A stretch of 64,000 nt of DNA. It comes from Subtercola lobariae. GTDB taxonomy: Bacteria > Actinomycetota > Actinomycetes > Actinomycetales > Microbacteriaceae. The notes under the pieces were generated by a model. It searched no databases. It was not told the origin of the DNA and saw only the letters and a program-made list of their open reading frames with translations. Positions within the stretch are counted from its first letter, which is position 1. Every line of letters starts with the position of its first letter. The position numbers were made by a program, and so were the translations under genes. Positions 8,129 to 16,291 of the stretch are shown piece by piece. The DNA lies in contig NZ_BMGP01000005.1 of assembly GCF_014640255.1 (NCBI RefSeq), forward strand, positions 108,880 through 172,879, in the 5' to 3' direction.

Positions 8129-9540
8129 CTAGTTGCTGACGTACACTCCCGTCCAGTCGATGAACCCGTCGACAGCCGGCAGGTTCGACACGCCGGCCCC
8201 CAGCGCCAGGGAGTGGAGTAGGTGTACAGCGAGATGTTGCTGGCCGTCTCGTAGCCGATCTTCGCTGCAGCTTGCAGGTTCGTCTCGTAGTCGGGCGCAT
8301 CCAGTGGCGTCGACCGGGCTTTCGAAAGCGCGGCGGTCAGCTCGGGCGACACATTCGGCGAGCTCAGGTTGAGAACGCCGAGGCTGTCGTACTGGTCAGA
8401 GATCGCCGAAACGGGGGAGTCACGGCCGACCCAGCCGAACAGCGAAGCGCCGAACGTCTTGCCGTAGTAGCCCTTCGCCCAGGTAGCGGTGTCGAGACCG
8501 TTCAGGTTGACCGTGATGCCGACCGCCGCGAGCTGTGCTTTCAGAACTTCGCCGGCCTTATCGAAATTGCCGGTGAGGTACTGCACATCGAACGAGATCT
8601 GGCCGGGCGTGATGCCCGCGTCGGCCAACGTCTTCTTGGCTTCGTCGACGTTGTAGGTGTTCTCGGTGGTCAGCGCCTGCACGAAGTCGGGGTGGCCTTG
8701 AGGAAACGGCTGGTAGTTCGACTGGCCCTTACCGAGCGCCAGCTGTGAGACATACTGGTCGGGGTTGGTCGCCAAACGAATCGCCTTCACCACCGCCGGG
8801 TTGTCGAACGGCGCCTGGTTCGTGTTCACACTCAAGAAGGTCGAGCCCCACGACTTCGTGTCGAGCACGTTCAGGCCCGCCTGAGTCGCCGAGTCGATGA
8901 GGTCAGGCGTGAGCGTTGCGAAATTATCGACCCCAGACTGCAGCGCCGACACCAGCGTGGTGGGGCTGACTCCGAAGTTGATTCGAATGGTATCGAGGTG
9001 GATGTTCGCGGCATTCCAGTAGCCATCCCACTTCTTCAGCGTGACATGGTCACCCGGAATCAGCTCTTCGACGATGAACGGGCCGGCCCCCACCGGTGCG
9101 CCGGCGTTCAATGCCGTCGGGTCTTTCTGCACGGCAGTCGGGCTGGCAAGCTGGCCGGTCTTCTCGGCGAGTAGGTAGGGGATTTGGTAGTCGGTCTGTT
9201 TCAGATCGAGACGTACGGTCGCATCATCCACTACAACCGCGTCGTTCACATCGGCATAGACAGCTTTCAGCGCCGAGTTCTTCTGCGAGAAGATGCGATC
9301 GATATTGAACTTCACTGCCTCGGCGTTCACCGGGGTGCCGTCTTGAAAAGTGAGGCCGGCCTTCAGGTGAATGGTCACGGCGTCACCGGCGTCGTTGTAG
9401 TCGAAGCCGGTGGCCAGGTCGGGCACGATGTTGTGATCGGAGTCGAGCGTGAACAGAGACGCGTAAACGGGTGTCGTCAGATACGTGCCCGAGGTGCCGC
9501 CGTGTTGCTGTGGTGTGGATGCTCGGCTCTTGCTGAGCGG
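8129..9540 (-). pseudogene. decayed ABC transporter family 5 substrate-binding protein
   Basis: The body reads as a peptide/nickel-type (SBP_bac_5) binding protein: VPDLATGFDYNDAGD, VTIHLKAGLTFQDGTPVNA, FNIDRIFSQKN, GAGPFIVEELIPGDHVTLKK. The 5' end is missing. Upstream of GTSGTYLTTPVYASLFTL the frame meets a stop at 9541-9543, and no signal peptide or lipobox is present, so perhaps 60-70 codons are lost. Near the 3' end a C5 run (8197-8201) shifts the frame: the expected ending AGVSNLPAVDGFIDWTG then VYVSN and a stop at 8129 is in another frame, while the uninterrupted frame runs into nonsense. No permease or ATPase genes adjoin it. A toxin-antitoxin pair begins 108 bp beyond the broken 5' end. 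Confidence 0.8.
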
Positions 9541-9622
9541 TCACAGGCTGACACCACGTTGCGGCATCTGGGCTTTGCTACGAAAAGTGAAACTTACTAC
9601 GTTTTGTTCCTCCGAATTCGCT

Positions 9623-9641
9623 GTGCTACAGAGTGCTACAG
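9623..9641 (+). promoter_or_regulatory. tandem GTGCTACAG repeat before the Phd-type antitoxin
   Basis: GTGCTACAG occurs twice with a 10-bp period (9623-9631 and 9633-9641), ending 7 bp before the antitoxin ATG. The right copy contains TACAGT, which could be a -10 box. No ribosome site fits the start codon at 9649, so a leaderless transcript with an antitoxin-bound operator is possible. Weak evidence. Confidence 0.3.
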
Positions 9642-9648
9642 TTAGGGC

Positions 9649-9915
9649 ATGGAGACGGTAACGCATCGTGAAATGCGAAATCAAAGTGGCGACATCCTGC
9701 GGAGGGTCGAAGCAGGGGAGTCAGTGCAGGTGAGCAATAATGGGCGGCTGGCGGCCCTCATCATTCCGATCGGTGGCGATTCGCTTGATGGCCTCGTCGC
9801 ACGCGGAGAAGCTCGAGCCGCTCGTTCGAGCACGAATACTCTTGCCAAGATCCGTCGCGTCACATCGCCAGTTTCCACGGAAGCGATTCTGAGTGACCTT
9901 CGGGGGCGCTGGTGA
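9649..9915 (+). CDS. Phd/YefM-family antitoxin
   Basis: The 88-residue protein reads METVTHREMRNQSGDILRRV then EAGESVQVSNNGRLAALIIP: the prevent-host-death fold, with the REMRNxxGDILRRV helix and the GExVxVxxNGRxxAxLxP strand. The tail (TEAILSDLRGRW) would bind the toxin. It overlaps the toxin gene as GTGA. Expected to neutralise the PIN toxin and autorepress. Confidence 0.9.
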   Translation: METVTHREMRNQSGDILRRVEAGESVQVSNNGRLAALIIPIGGDSLDGLVARGEARAARSSTNTLAKIRRVTSPVSTEAILSDLRGRW

Positions 9916-10298
9916 CTGTTGCGTATCTAGACACCTCAGCCGCCATGAAATTACTCGTGGAAGAGAAGGAATCCGCAGCGCTGGTTGTGGCGCTGACTGA
10001 CTCGTCACGAAGACTGGCTGCGTCATGGTTACTGCACACCGAGTTACATTGCGCCGCCGGGCGCAATCCTTCGATCATCCAGTCGACCGCGATCGCCATC
10101 GTGCTCGACGCGGTCACTCTCATCGACGTGATGCGTGGTGACCTACTCGCGGCCGGAACCCATGCGCCGCTGCGATCGAACGATGCCATACACCTCACCA
10201 CGGCGCTTCGCATTGGAGCCGACGAGATCGTCACCTACGACGCTGAACTGGCTCGGGCAGCTGAGTCGGCTGGCATGCGGGTTGTCGCGCCGCACTGA
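9912..10298 (+). CDS. PIN-domain toxin (VapC-like ribonuclease)
   Basis: A 128-residue PIN protein with GTG start overlapping the antitoxin stop. VAYLDTSAAMKLLVEEKES holds the first catalytic Asp, SWLLHTELHCAA the Glu, LRSNDAIHLTTALRIGAD the third acidic residue and VTYDAELARAAESAGM the last. It should be a Mg-dependent endoribonuclease. It is not closely similar to the other PIN toxin of this window (different antitoxin class), so the two modules are independent acquisitions. Confidence 0.9.
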   Translation: MTVAYLDTSAAMKLLVEEKESAALVVALTDSSRRLAASWLLHTELHCAAGRNPSIIQSTAIAIVLDAVTLIDVMRGDLLAAGTHAPLRSNDAIHLTTALRIGADEIVTYDAELARAAESAGMRVVAPH

Positions 10299-10551
10299 GC
10301 ACGTCGAACGCGCTGGAATACGCAACCTCGTCTACTCGAGCAGAATCTGAGTATTCAATTGCGCTGATAATGCACATTATGTCAAGTAGTTGTTGTTCGA
10401 TAGCAGAACCCACGCTGCGACGAAGCCCGTTCTCAAATAAACGAAGTTTCTGCTCGACAGTTTCAAGTAACCGTCCTCGCATCAGGGCTTCTGATGTTGC
10501 GTAGGCGCCCACAGCGTTGGTATTCGTTGCGACATCTTGAGAGATCCGCAC
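10231..10551 (-). CDS. hypothetical protein, possibly a gene remnant
   Basis: An open frame of 106 codons with a GTG start. Its middle (SEALMRGRLLETVEQKLRLFENGLRRSVGSAIEQQLLDIMCIISAIEYSD) has a plausible helical composition. The frame stays open upstream to about 10609 without a better start, so the 5' end may be lost. Its last 68 bp are antisense to the PIN toxin gene. GC content is lower than in the neighbours. No family recognised. Confidence 0.25.
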   Translation of the reverse strand: MRISQDVATNTNAVGAYATSEALMRGRLLETVEQKLRLFENGLRRSVGSAIEQQLLDIMCIISAIEYSDSARVDEVAYSSAFDVLSAARQPACQPTQLPEPVQRRR

Positions 10552-10836
10552 CGGAACCGGGGGCCCGCCCGTGACAGACTCCGACAGGTTCCCGCGGCAG
10601 CGAGTTCACATCTTGCCTCCTTCGTGACGCACAGACTGGGTAGGAGGTTCGCAAGCTGCAATCGCAGCTCCGTGCGTTTCGCAACGACGCGGCCCGAAGG
10701 CCGGATCTATCGAAAGTGCGACCAAACAGCCGCCCGCATCCACGGCACCCGGCGCGTCTGCTACATCCACCGGCTATGAGCCGCGCGGAGAACGCGCCTC
10801 CCGTCAGTCGAACCGGCAGAAGGCTGTCGGCGAACC
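10552..10836. other. intergenic stretch without recognisable gene
   Basis: With the uncertain frame before it, about 540 bases from the PIN toxin to the SDR gene hold no gene I recognise. Short frames on both strands lack ribosome sites and family motifs. It looks like decayed sequence. Confidence 0.5.
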
Positions 10837-11628
10837 TCAGGTGATGGCCGTCAAAACGCCGCCGTCGGCACGCACCGCTGCGCCGTTCGTCGCGGAGGAG
10901 AGCGGGCTGGCCAGGTAGAGCACGAGATTCGCGATCTCGCCGGGTTCGATGAACCGTTGCACGAGAGAGGTTCGATTCGCCGAGACGAGCGCGGCCCTCA
11001 GCTCGGCCGACGGCACACCCTGAGCTTGCGCGATCTGATCGACGACCCGAGCAACCCCATCCGAATAGGTCGGCCCACCGAGAACAGTATTAACAGTCAC
11101 CTCGGTGCCGCGGGTGAGCTTCGCCAAGCCGTTGCTCACAGCCAGCATCGCCGACTTCGTCATGCCGTAGTGCACCATATCGGCCGGAACATTCACGCCA
11201 GACTCGCTGCCGATGAAGATGATCCGGCCCCAGTTTCTGGCCAGCATTCCGCTCAACGCGTGCCTCGAGAGGCGCACGCCACTCATGACGTTGACATCGA
11301 AATAACGATGCCAGTCATCGTCCGAAATGTCGTCGAAAGGCGAGACGCCGAACAGCCCTACGTTGTTCACTAGTATGTCGAGTTCGCCTAAAAACTCGAC
11401 GAGGCGTGCCACCTCGTCGGGGCGTTCGAAGTCTGCCGCGACCCCCGAAACTGTCGCGGTGGGATGCTCCATCCTCAGCTTTTGCAGAGCCGCCGCGACG
11501 GTGGCCTCGTGCCTACCGTTGATGATGACCTCCACACCTTCGCCGAGCAAGCCCGTCGCGATGGCGTACCCGATTCCTTGTGTCGAACCGCTTACAAAGG
11601 CTCGTTTACCCATCAATCCCAGATTCAT
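10837..11628 (-). CDS. SDR-family oxidoreductase (FabG-like)
   Basis: 263 residues, classical SDR: GSTQGIGYAIATGLL cofactor motif at about 14, ILVNNVGLFG at about 86, catalytic Ser in IFIGSESGVN, and YGMTK (Tyr and Lys of YxxxK) near 154. The C-terminus SSATNGAAVRADGG matches the FabG-type SxxTGxxxxVDGG. Neither cofactor preference nor substrate can be told. It diverges from a MarR regulator with an operator-like palindrome in between. Confidence 0.88.
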   Translation of the reverse strand: MNLGLMGKRAFVSGSTQGIGYAIATGLLGEGVEVIINGRHEATVAAALQKLRMEHPTATVSGVAADFERPDEVARLVEFLGELDILVNNVGLFGVSPFDDISDDDWHRYFDVNVMSGVRLSRHALSGMLARNWGRIIFIGSESGVNVPADMVHYGMTKSAMLAVSNGLAKLTRGTEVTVNTVLGGPTYSDGVARVVDQIAQAQGVPSAELRAALVSANRTSLVQRFIEPGEIANLVLYLASPLSSATNGAAVRADGGVLTAIT

Positions 11629-11671
11629 GCCTCTCCTTTTATTTGCTTGGTAAAGTTAAAAGCTATCATGA

Positions 11672-11689
11672 TGACTTGCCCAGTCAAGT
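11672..11689. promoter_or_regulatory. candidate MarR operator between the SDR and MarR genes
   Basis: The stretch ACTTG-N6-CAAGT (11674-11689) overlaps TGACT-N5-AGTCA (11672-11686), two nested perfect inverted repeats. It lies 22 bp before the MarR start and 44 bp before the SDR start. The site fits autoregulation and control of the SDR by the MarR protein. Confidence 0.5.
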
Positions 11690-11710
11690 AAATTTCGGTA
11701 TTCTGGAAGA

Positions 11711-12238
11711 ATGTCAGAGAACGCCAATTCCATCGCGCTCAGCGGCGACGCCCTCGAGACCTGGGCCACGCTCGCAACCGTGCTGGAATGGCTGCCTTCG
11801 GCTCTCGACGCCCAACTTCTCCACGATTCCGATATCACGCACTTTGAGTACGGAGTTCTGTATGCATTGGCCTATGCTCCCAAGCACACATTGCGAATGA
11901 GCGTGCTCGCCAGCTACGCGAACAGCTCTCTCTCCAGGCTGTCTCGAGCCGCACTGAGACTGCACACACGCGGGTGGATGCTTCGGCGGCCCGATCCCGA
12001 CGACGGACGCTCTACGCTGGCGACTCTCACCGCAGCTGGCCTGGAGAAATTCGAACAGGCCTCCCCCGGCCACATCCAGACGGTGAATCGGCTCGTGCTC
12101 GACACGTTGACGCCGGCGCAGAGCAAGCAACTCCGCGAGATCAGCCGGCGAATCCTGCGAGCTATCCGAGACGAAGAAGGATGGCAGTCCCTGCCCGGCG
12201 GGGCGGCCGATGCGGCCGGTCAGCCTGCAGCAGACTGA
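11711..12238 (+). CDS. MarR-family transcriptional regulator
   Basis: A 175-residue protein with the winged-helix pattern: LLHDSDITHFEYGVLYALAYAPKHTLRMSVLASYANSSLSRLSRAALRLHTRGWMLRRPDPDDGRSTLATLTAAGLEKFEQA. The DPDDGRS wing with Asp and Arg is diagnostic of MarR. N- and C-terminal helices supply the dimer interface. It sits back to back with an SDR gene and probably represses it in response to a small aromatic or lipophilic ligand. Confidence 0.88.
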   Translation: MSENANSIALSGDALETWATLATVLEWLPSALDAQLLHDSDITHFEYGVLYALAYAPKHTLRMSVLASYANSSLSRLSRAALRLHTRGWMLRRPDPDDGRSTLATLTAAGLEKFEQASPGHIQTVNRLVLDTLTPAQSKQLREISRRILRAIRDEEGWQSLPGGAADAAGQPAAD

Positions 12239-12573
12239 CCTCGCTCGAAACAATCAGGCGCGCTGGGGGTGGTGTCCGCCCCAGCACCTTCGAAAAAGGG
12301 TCTGAGGCGAACACCTGACTCTCCCCTTATCGAGCGCCCAAAGCAGGCAACGGAAAATCATGATTCAGCTTGCGCGCTCAACGGTGGCAATCGTCCGTCG
12401 CAACGCCGGCGCAACCTTCACCGACCACGTGGTAAATCGGCGAACTCGCTCATCTTCTGGTTAACTGACCTATTATCACTAATGATCGGAAATCGCCGTC
12501 GTCGCAATCGGAGGAATCCATCAGACCGCCAAGCATTGACATTCTTCTCTTCGGAGGCGCTGACCGGTCGACC
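12239..12573. other. intergenic stretch between the MarR and WD40-like genes
   Basis: About 335 bases. It starts with a hairpin (GCTGGGG, 10-base loop, CCCCAGC at 12262-12285) that may end MarR transcription, though no U-tract follows. From 12469 on, the frame of the WD40-like gene is open without ATG, GTG or TTG. Otherwise I see nothing. Confidence 0.5.
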
Positions 12574-13449
12574 GTGATGGCGATCGACTTCCAACTGGGC
12601 TCCTACTTCACCGCCTCGATAGACGTACTAGACAACCGAAGGAACGGGCCACACTCCGACCCCCAAGCCATCACGTGCGCAACCGCACAAACGCCCGGCA
12701 ACCGCTTTGCCTACGCCGCCGAACACGGCCACATCACCATCGTCGACCCGTCGACAACCGAGACGTTTTTCGAGAGCAGCCCTGGCTTCCAAGCAACGTC
12801 GATGACGTGCTCGGCCGACGGCGTCTACTTGGATATCAGCTTCAACCCCATCGCTGAATCGGAATCGGGCGGCGAAGAACACGGGCGCAGATATAGGTGG
12901 AGCGACGGTTCACTGGTCGGTGAACGGAACTCGTTCTCGGGCCCACTGGCTGCTTCGAAATCGTCAGACTCAATCGCCGTATCCATGTGGGGCGATCTCC
13001 AGTCCGACGTCGCGATCGGCACCTGGCGAGATCGGAGCTTCCAAATACAAGTCGGTCCGAAAGACGTGCTGCCCGACCTTGCTCACATCGAATGGAGCCT
13101 CCGTGGCGACTTCATTGTGCTGGCTGGAGGCAACGACTGGTATTGGCTCGATATCCGCGATTCCCAGACACTCGAACCTGTGACGCAGATAATCGAAGTC
13201 GGCGAATATCAGGCCGAATACTCAACTCTCCCGCCAAGCGCTTCGTTCAGCGCCGACGGCAAGACCCTCCTGAACGCCGGAGTAGACGGAAGCGTCCAAT
13301 ATCGGCGGCCTGACACCGGCGAAATATTGGATTCCACACAAGCACGTCCGGCGATGATCACCGCGTTCGCGGCACATCCCACCGAATCAGCCACCCTCGT
13401 CGCTTACGCAGACGGCGTTGTACTACTGGCAGATCAACAAGCTAAATAA
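12574..13449 (+). CDS. WD40/beta-propeller-like protein, possibly 5' truncated
   Basis: A 291-residue protein with propeller-blade features: FAYAAEHGHITIVDPSTTE, then ISFNPIAE, then SFSADGKTLLNAGVDGSVQYR ending in an RPDTGEILDS strand, and AHPTESATLVAYADG. GTG 12574 and ATG 12577 are the only starts, without a good ribosome site. The frame continues upstream as SIRPPSIDILLFGGADRST with protein-like composition but no start codon until a stop at 12466-12468. A GGAGGAA sequence sits before an in-frame ATC at 12520. This suggests a lost N-terminal part or an unusual start. No signal peptide. Not linked to neighbours; function unknown. Confidence 0.55.
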   Translation: MMAIDFQLGSYFTASIDVLDNRRNGPHSDPQAITCATAQTPGNRFAYAAEHGHITIVDPSTTETFFESSPGFQATSMTCSADGVYLDISFNPIAESESGGEEHGRRYRWSDGSLVGERNSFSGPLAASKSSDSIAVSMWGDLQSDVAIGTWRDRSFQIQVGPKDVLPDLAHIEWSLRGDFIVLAGGNDWYWLDIRDSQTLEPVTQIIEVGEYQAEYSTLPPSASFSADGKTLLNAGVDGSVQYRRPDTGEILDSTQARPAMITAFAAHPTESATLVAYADGVVLLADQQAK

Positions 13450-13596
13450 ACCCCCAGCGGAGACCCCGCGAGTGATCCCCCGAGGTGGAGGTCTTTTGAT
13501 CACACGACCATTGGCCGGTCACGAGTTCGCCTGAGCACATTCGATGCCCCGAGCAGAGGTTGGCGGCATCGGCAACGAGATGAACACGCCCGCTCC

Positions 13597-13636
13597 CCCA
13601 CCACTGCGCCCGCGAACCCGGGCGATCAGTGGTGGG
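13597..13636. repeat. strong hairpin between the WD40-like and cupin genes
   Basis: CCCACCACTG-CGCCCG, a 6-base loop, then CGGGCG-AT-CAGTGGTGGG: 16 paired bases with a 2-base bulge. It lies in the 212-bp gap between the end of the WD40-like gene and the end of the cupin gene. No T-run follows on either strand, so it is not a textbook intrinsic terminator but could act as one or protect 3' ends. Confidence 0.6.
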
Positions 13637-13661
13637 AGGACTCAAGCAGAGTTTGGCATGG

Positions 13662-14186
13662 TCACTCGGCAGGCAGGGCTGGAGGCGGACCCACGATCTC
13701 GATGCCATACTTGGCGGCGATGGTGGTGAGTTCTTCTCGAGTCGTCGGGGGGATGCCCGGCGGCGGCGTTTGCGGCTGAGTGGGGTCATCGATGGTGACG
13801 GTGGTGCCGACCTCGGCCGTGAAGGTGTCGAAGCCGCCTGGTGTGTGAACGGTCAAGAAGTGCGCTTTCGCACTCTCGACGACGAAACCGTGCGAGGTGC
13901 CTTTCGGGAGATACAGAGTCGACCCGGCCGCAGCCTTATAGATCTCTCCGTCGACGACGGCATGAATGGAGCCGTCGAGCACGATGAAGGTCTCGTCGTC
14001 GAACGTGTGACGATGCATCGGGGCGTTGTACCCTCGATCGCCTCTGTGCTCGATTACGGCAAGGGTGTTGCCTGTAGCCGAACTGTTCAAGGGCACCGTG
14101 GCGAGAGAACCCATGAACCAGATGCCTTCCACTCCTCTAGTGGTGGAGAGTTTCGTGCGGGGCGATGCTGTTTCGGTGAAATTCAT
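13662..14186 (-). CDS. cupin-domain protein
   Basis: The 174-residue protein has both cupin motifs: APMHRHTFDDETFIVLDGSIHAVVDG (motif 1, with two His and a Glu as metal ligands) and LPKGTSHGFVVES then AKAHFLTVHTPGG (motif 2 with the third His). It is a quercetinase- or polyketide-cyclase-like single-domain cupin; the reaction is unknown. It starts inside the stop of the condensation-like gene (ATGA) and has AGGAAA in front. Last gene of a three-gene cluster. Confidence 0.85.
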   Translation of the reverse strand: MNFTETASPRTKLSTTRGVEGIWFMGSLATVPLNSSATGNTLAVIEHRGDRGYNAPMHRHTFDDETFIVLDGSIHAVVDGEIYKAAAGSTLYLPKGTSHGFVVESAKAHFLTVHTPGGFDTFTAEVGTTVTIDDPTQPQTPPPGIPPTTREELTTIAAKYGIEIVGPPPALPAE

Positions 14187-15595
14187 GATATTTCCTCATC
14201 GGTTTTCTCGTGTGGGCGCAGTGCTTTGGTCGGTGTCTGTGTCACGGCATTGATTGCGGCCTCGACCTCTGCGCGCAGCTTCTGCAAAAAGTGAGGCATG
14301 GGGTCGCGCGTCGTCATGGTGGTGCGCAGGCGCCCGTTGAACGACGACAGCGCGAGTATCTGCTCCCCCGCTATCTGCGTCGCCATGGTCGGGCCGAACA
14401 GGTCGGTAATGCCGACCTCGGGCCGTCGGCCGAGCGTGTCGAGTGGTGCGCCGACCTCTGACCCGAGCGACGCGTGACCCTCGTAGGTGCCGAGGTCGCC
14501 GAGGTTCGAAACCATCACGTCGTAGTTCGCAAATGACACCATGGCGCCGATCGCGTCGTCGACTCGACTGACCGAGCTTGACGCCGCGCTCATGCCGCTA
14601 GACATTCCGGCGAGCTGCTCGAGTGTGTGCGCCGACGCGATGTGCTGCCGAATCTCGCGGGCGAGAGCCCAGACGTCATGACTCTTTTCGGCCGTGAACC
14701 CCATGCGAGTGGAGAGAAAGTACAGAGCGAGCGAGTCATCGGCTCCGGATGGTCGGCGAATGTCCATCGGGTTCATGAGGGCAAGGGATCCCCGGTTCGT
14801 CTCGGCGAACATCACGCGCACAGCGGCCGCAGTCAGAAGTGCGTGCAGCGTTGTCGACTGCGCGCGGGTGCAGGCAAGAACGCGACTCGTGAGCTCTGCC
14901 GGCCAGACCAGGCTGCTGATGTCAGGTGGGGTCGAATCGAAATCGCGAACAGAACCGAGCCGGCTCAGCACGGGGCTCTCGTCGTTTTCGAGCAAGCGGG
15001 CCTGTACAGGCGATTCATTTGTCTGGGCGGGTGCCTCACTCGGTGTGATCGGGCGGGCCTCGAAGGCCTCAGCCAGTAGTGTCTCCTGGGCCGCGGGCAT
15101 AGGGCGGGCAACCAGCTCGACCCCGTTCAGGGCTCGCACGAGATCGCGCAGCGTTGCTGCCGCAGACATACCGTCGGCGATTTGGTGGGCGAACGTCATG
15201 ACGATCGTGCTGGAGTGTGCGTGCGCGACGACAGTGCACCGAGCCAGAGGTGCGGTCGTGACATCCAGAGCCCGTGCCTGGTCTGCAATTGCGACCTTCT
15301 CCCACGGGGTGCCGGAGGGAGCGACGACGAGGTCGATCGGGTTCGCACTGCGGTAGAAGCTTGCGGTAGTACCCGAGCGAGAGACGCCGACAGCGAGCAA
15401 AGGCTGAGCAGCCTGGAGCTTCAGCAGTGCGGCCCGCACGTCGTCGGGGTTGACGACGCTGTCGAGCTCGGCAATGACGCTGAACTGAACAGGCAAGCGC
15501 TGGGTATAGAGGTCGAAGAGGTTCTCGAAACTGCCCAATGGGCGAATCACGTCATTCTTGTCGACGGTGGTTGAAACGGATTGAAGTATGGTCAT
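14183..15595 (-). CDS. condensation-domain/PapA-like acyltransferase
   Basis: A 470-residue protein starting MTILQSVSTTVDK. HQIADGMSAAATL near residue 160 is the HxxxDG catalytic motif of condensation and CoA-dependent acyltransferase (PapA, wax-ester synthase) folds. The second half has the FANYDVMVSNLGDLG and LSSFNGRLRTTMTT strands found in PapA5-like enzymes. It would transfer an acyl group to an alcohol or amine. An alternative ATG at 15712 has a better ribosome site (AGGAG), but the 39 extra codons have low G/C at third positions, so I chose 15595. It is coupled to the cupin gene and lies below a terminator that follows the tautomerase gene. Confidence 0.75.
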   Translation of the reverse strand: MTILQSVSTTVDKNDVIRPLGSFENLFDLYTQRLPVQFSVIAELDSVVNPDDVRAALLKLQAAQPLLAVGVSRSGTTASFYRSANPIDLVVAPSGTPWEKVAIADQARALDVTTAPLARCTVVAHAHSSTIVMTFAHQIADGMSAAATLRDLVRALNGVELVARPMPAAQETLLAEAFEARPITPSEAPAQTNESPVQARLLENDESPVLSRLGSVRDFDSTPPDISSLVWPAELTSRVLACTRAQSTTLHALLTAAAVRVMFAETNRGSLALMNPMDIRRPSGADDSLALYFLSTRMGFTAEKSHDVWALAREIRQHIASAHTLEQLAGMSSGMSAASSSVSRVDDAIGAMVSFANYDVMVSNLGDLGTYEGHASLGSEVGAPLDTLGRRPEVGITDLFGPTMATQIAGEQILALSSFNGRLRTTMTTRDPMPHFLQKLRAEVEAAINAVTQTPTKALRPHEKTDEEIS

Positions 15596-15724
15596 GAATC
15601 CACCCTGCGTCGGCCGAACAGAAACATCTGCTGATCGTCCGTTCACCGGACAGCCCCAACGGTGATGTGGACGAAGCTGCCCGAGTTCGTTTTCTCGTGT
15701 TGTCTTAGCCATGCTCTAACTCCT

Positions 15725-15762
15725 AAAAAAGAAGGGGCGGAGTGGTCGACTCCGCACCCCTC
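15725..15762 (-). terminator. intrinsic terminator after the tautomerase gene
   Basis: On the minus strand: GGGG-T-GCGGAGT, loop CGACC, ACTCCGCCCC, then TTCTTTTTT. It begins right at the tautomerase stop and lies upstream of the acyltransferase and cupin genes. It should cut most read-through and give the small first gene a higher transcript level. Confidence 0.82.
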
Positions 15763-15767
15763 GCTTC

Positions 15768-16070
15768 TTACTTCTCGATGAAAGGGGCCGCGGCGGCGAG
15801 CTCTGGGCGGGTCACCGGGTGCCCGTCGATCGATTCGTAGACGCTCTTGGAACGACCGAGAGTATCCATCAGGCTGAGCGGGCCGCGGAACGGTTCTCCC
15901 CCGATGTGCCAGCCATCGGTGTGCAATTCCTCGATCAGAACCCACACCACCTCCCGAAAGGCTTCTGAGCCTTCGAACTTGACCATCACATCGGTCAGCG
16001 CGGCTGCCATTGCGTGCTTCTCCGACTCGGTGAAGACGCCGTCGACGAGTTTGACGTTAACGAAAGGCAT
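15768..16070 (-). CDS. 4-oxalocrotonate-tautomerase-like protein
   Basis: A 100-residue protein starting MPFVNVKLVDGVFTESEKHAMAAALTDVMVKFEG. Removal of Met exposes Pro1, the catalytic base of the tautomerase superfamily. The beta-alpha-beta unit and REVVWVLIEEL strand fit; the 30-residue C-terminal extension makes it longer than canonical 62-residue 4-OT. Strong ribosome site AGGAGAAAAAA. It should catalyse a keto-enol type proton transfer, substrate unknown. First gene of the tautomerase-acyltransferase-cupin cluster, divergent from the large LuxR-type regulator. Confidence 0.85.
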   Translation of the reverse strand: MPFVNVKLVDGVFTESEKHAMAAALTDVMVKFEGSEAFREVVWVLIEELHTDGWHIGGEPFRGPLSLMDTLGRSKSVYESIDGHPVTRPELAAAAPFIEK

Positions 16071-16105
16071 TTTTTTCTCCTAGGTGCTCGTGAGCTTGTG
16101 CCGGC

Positions 16106-16135
16106 GTGTTCACCGGTTGATGAAACCGTAAACAC
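16106..16135. promoter_or_regulatory. imperfect palindrome in the tautomerase/LuxR divergent region
   Basis: GTGTT at 16106-16110 pairs with AACAC at 16131-16135, and CGGTT at 16114-16118 pairs with AACCG at 16124-16128. It lies 36 bp upstream of the tautomerase start and 157 bp upstream of the LuxR-type start. It may be a regulator site; arms are interrupted. Confidence 0.3.
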
Positions 16136-16291
16136 CCACTGCGGTCGATGACTCGAGCGATACCTTTGCGGCATCAGTTTCTTCACGATCGGAATAGGGC
16201 GTTAGAGCAAGCTTCTGCTCCGCGTTGTCAAGCGACGTTGGCTAGACGTTCGCGTAGAATTCAACGAAGTTGGCAAGTGAGGCAGGCGCTG

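Noticed and set aside
13442-13789. Minus-strand frame between the WD40-like and cupin genes
   Set aside because: Overlaps the cupin gene in another frame, has no motif, and a strong hairpin runs through it.
15595-15712. 39-residue N-terminal extension of the condensation-like protein
   Set aside because: Good AGGAG site, but third-position G/C is low and the sequence is unlike a protein start of the family. Left as an alternative.
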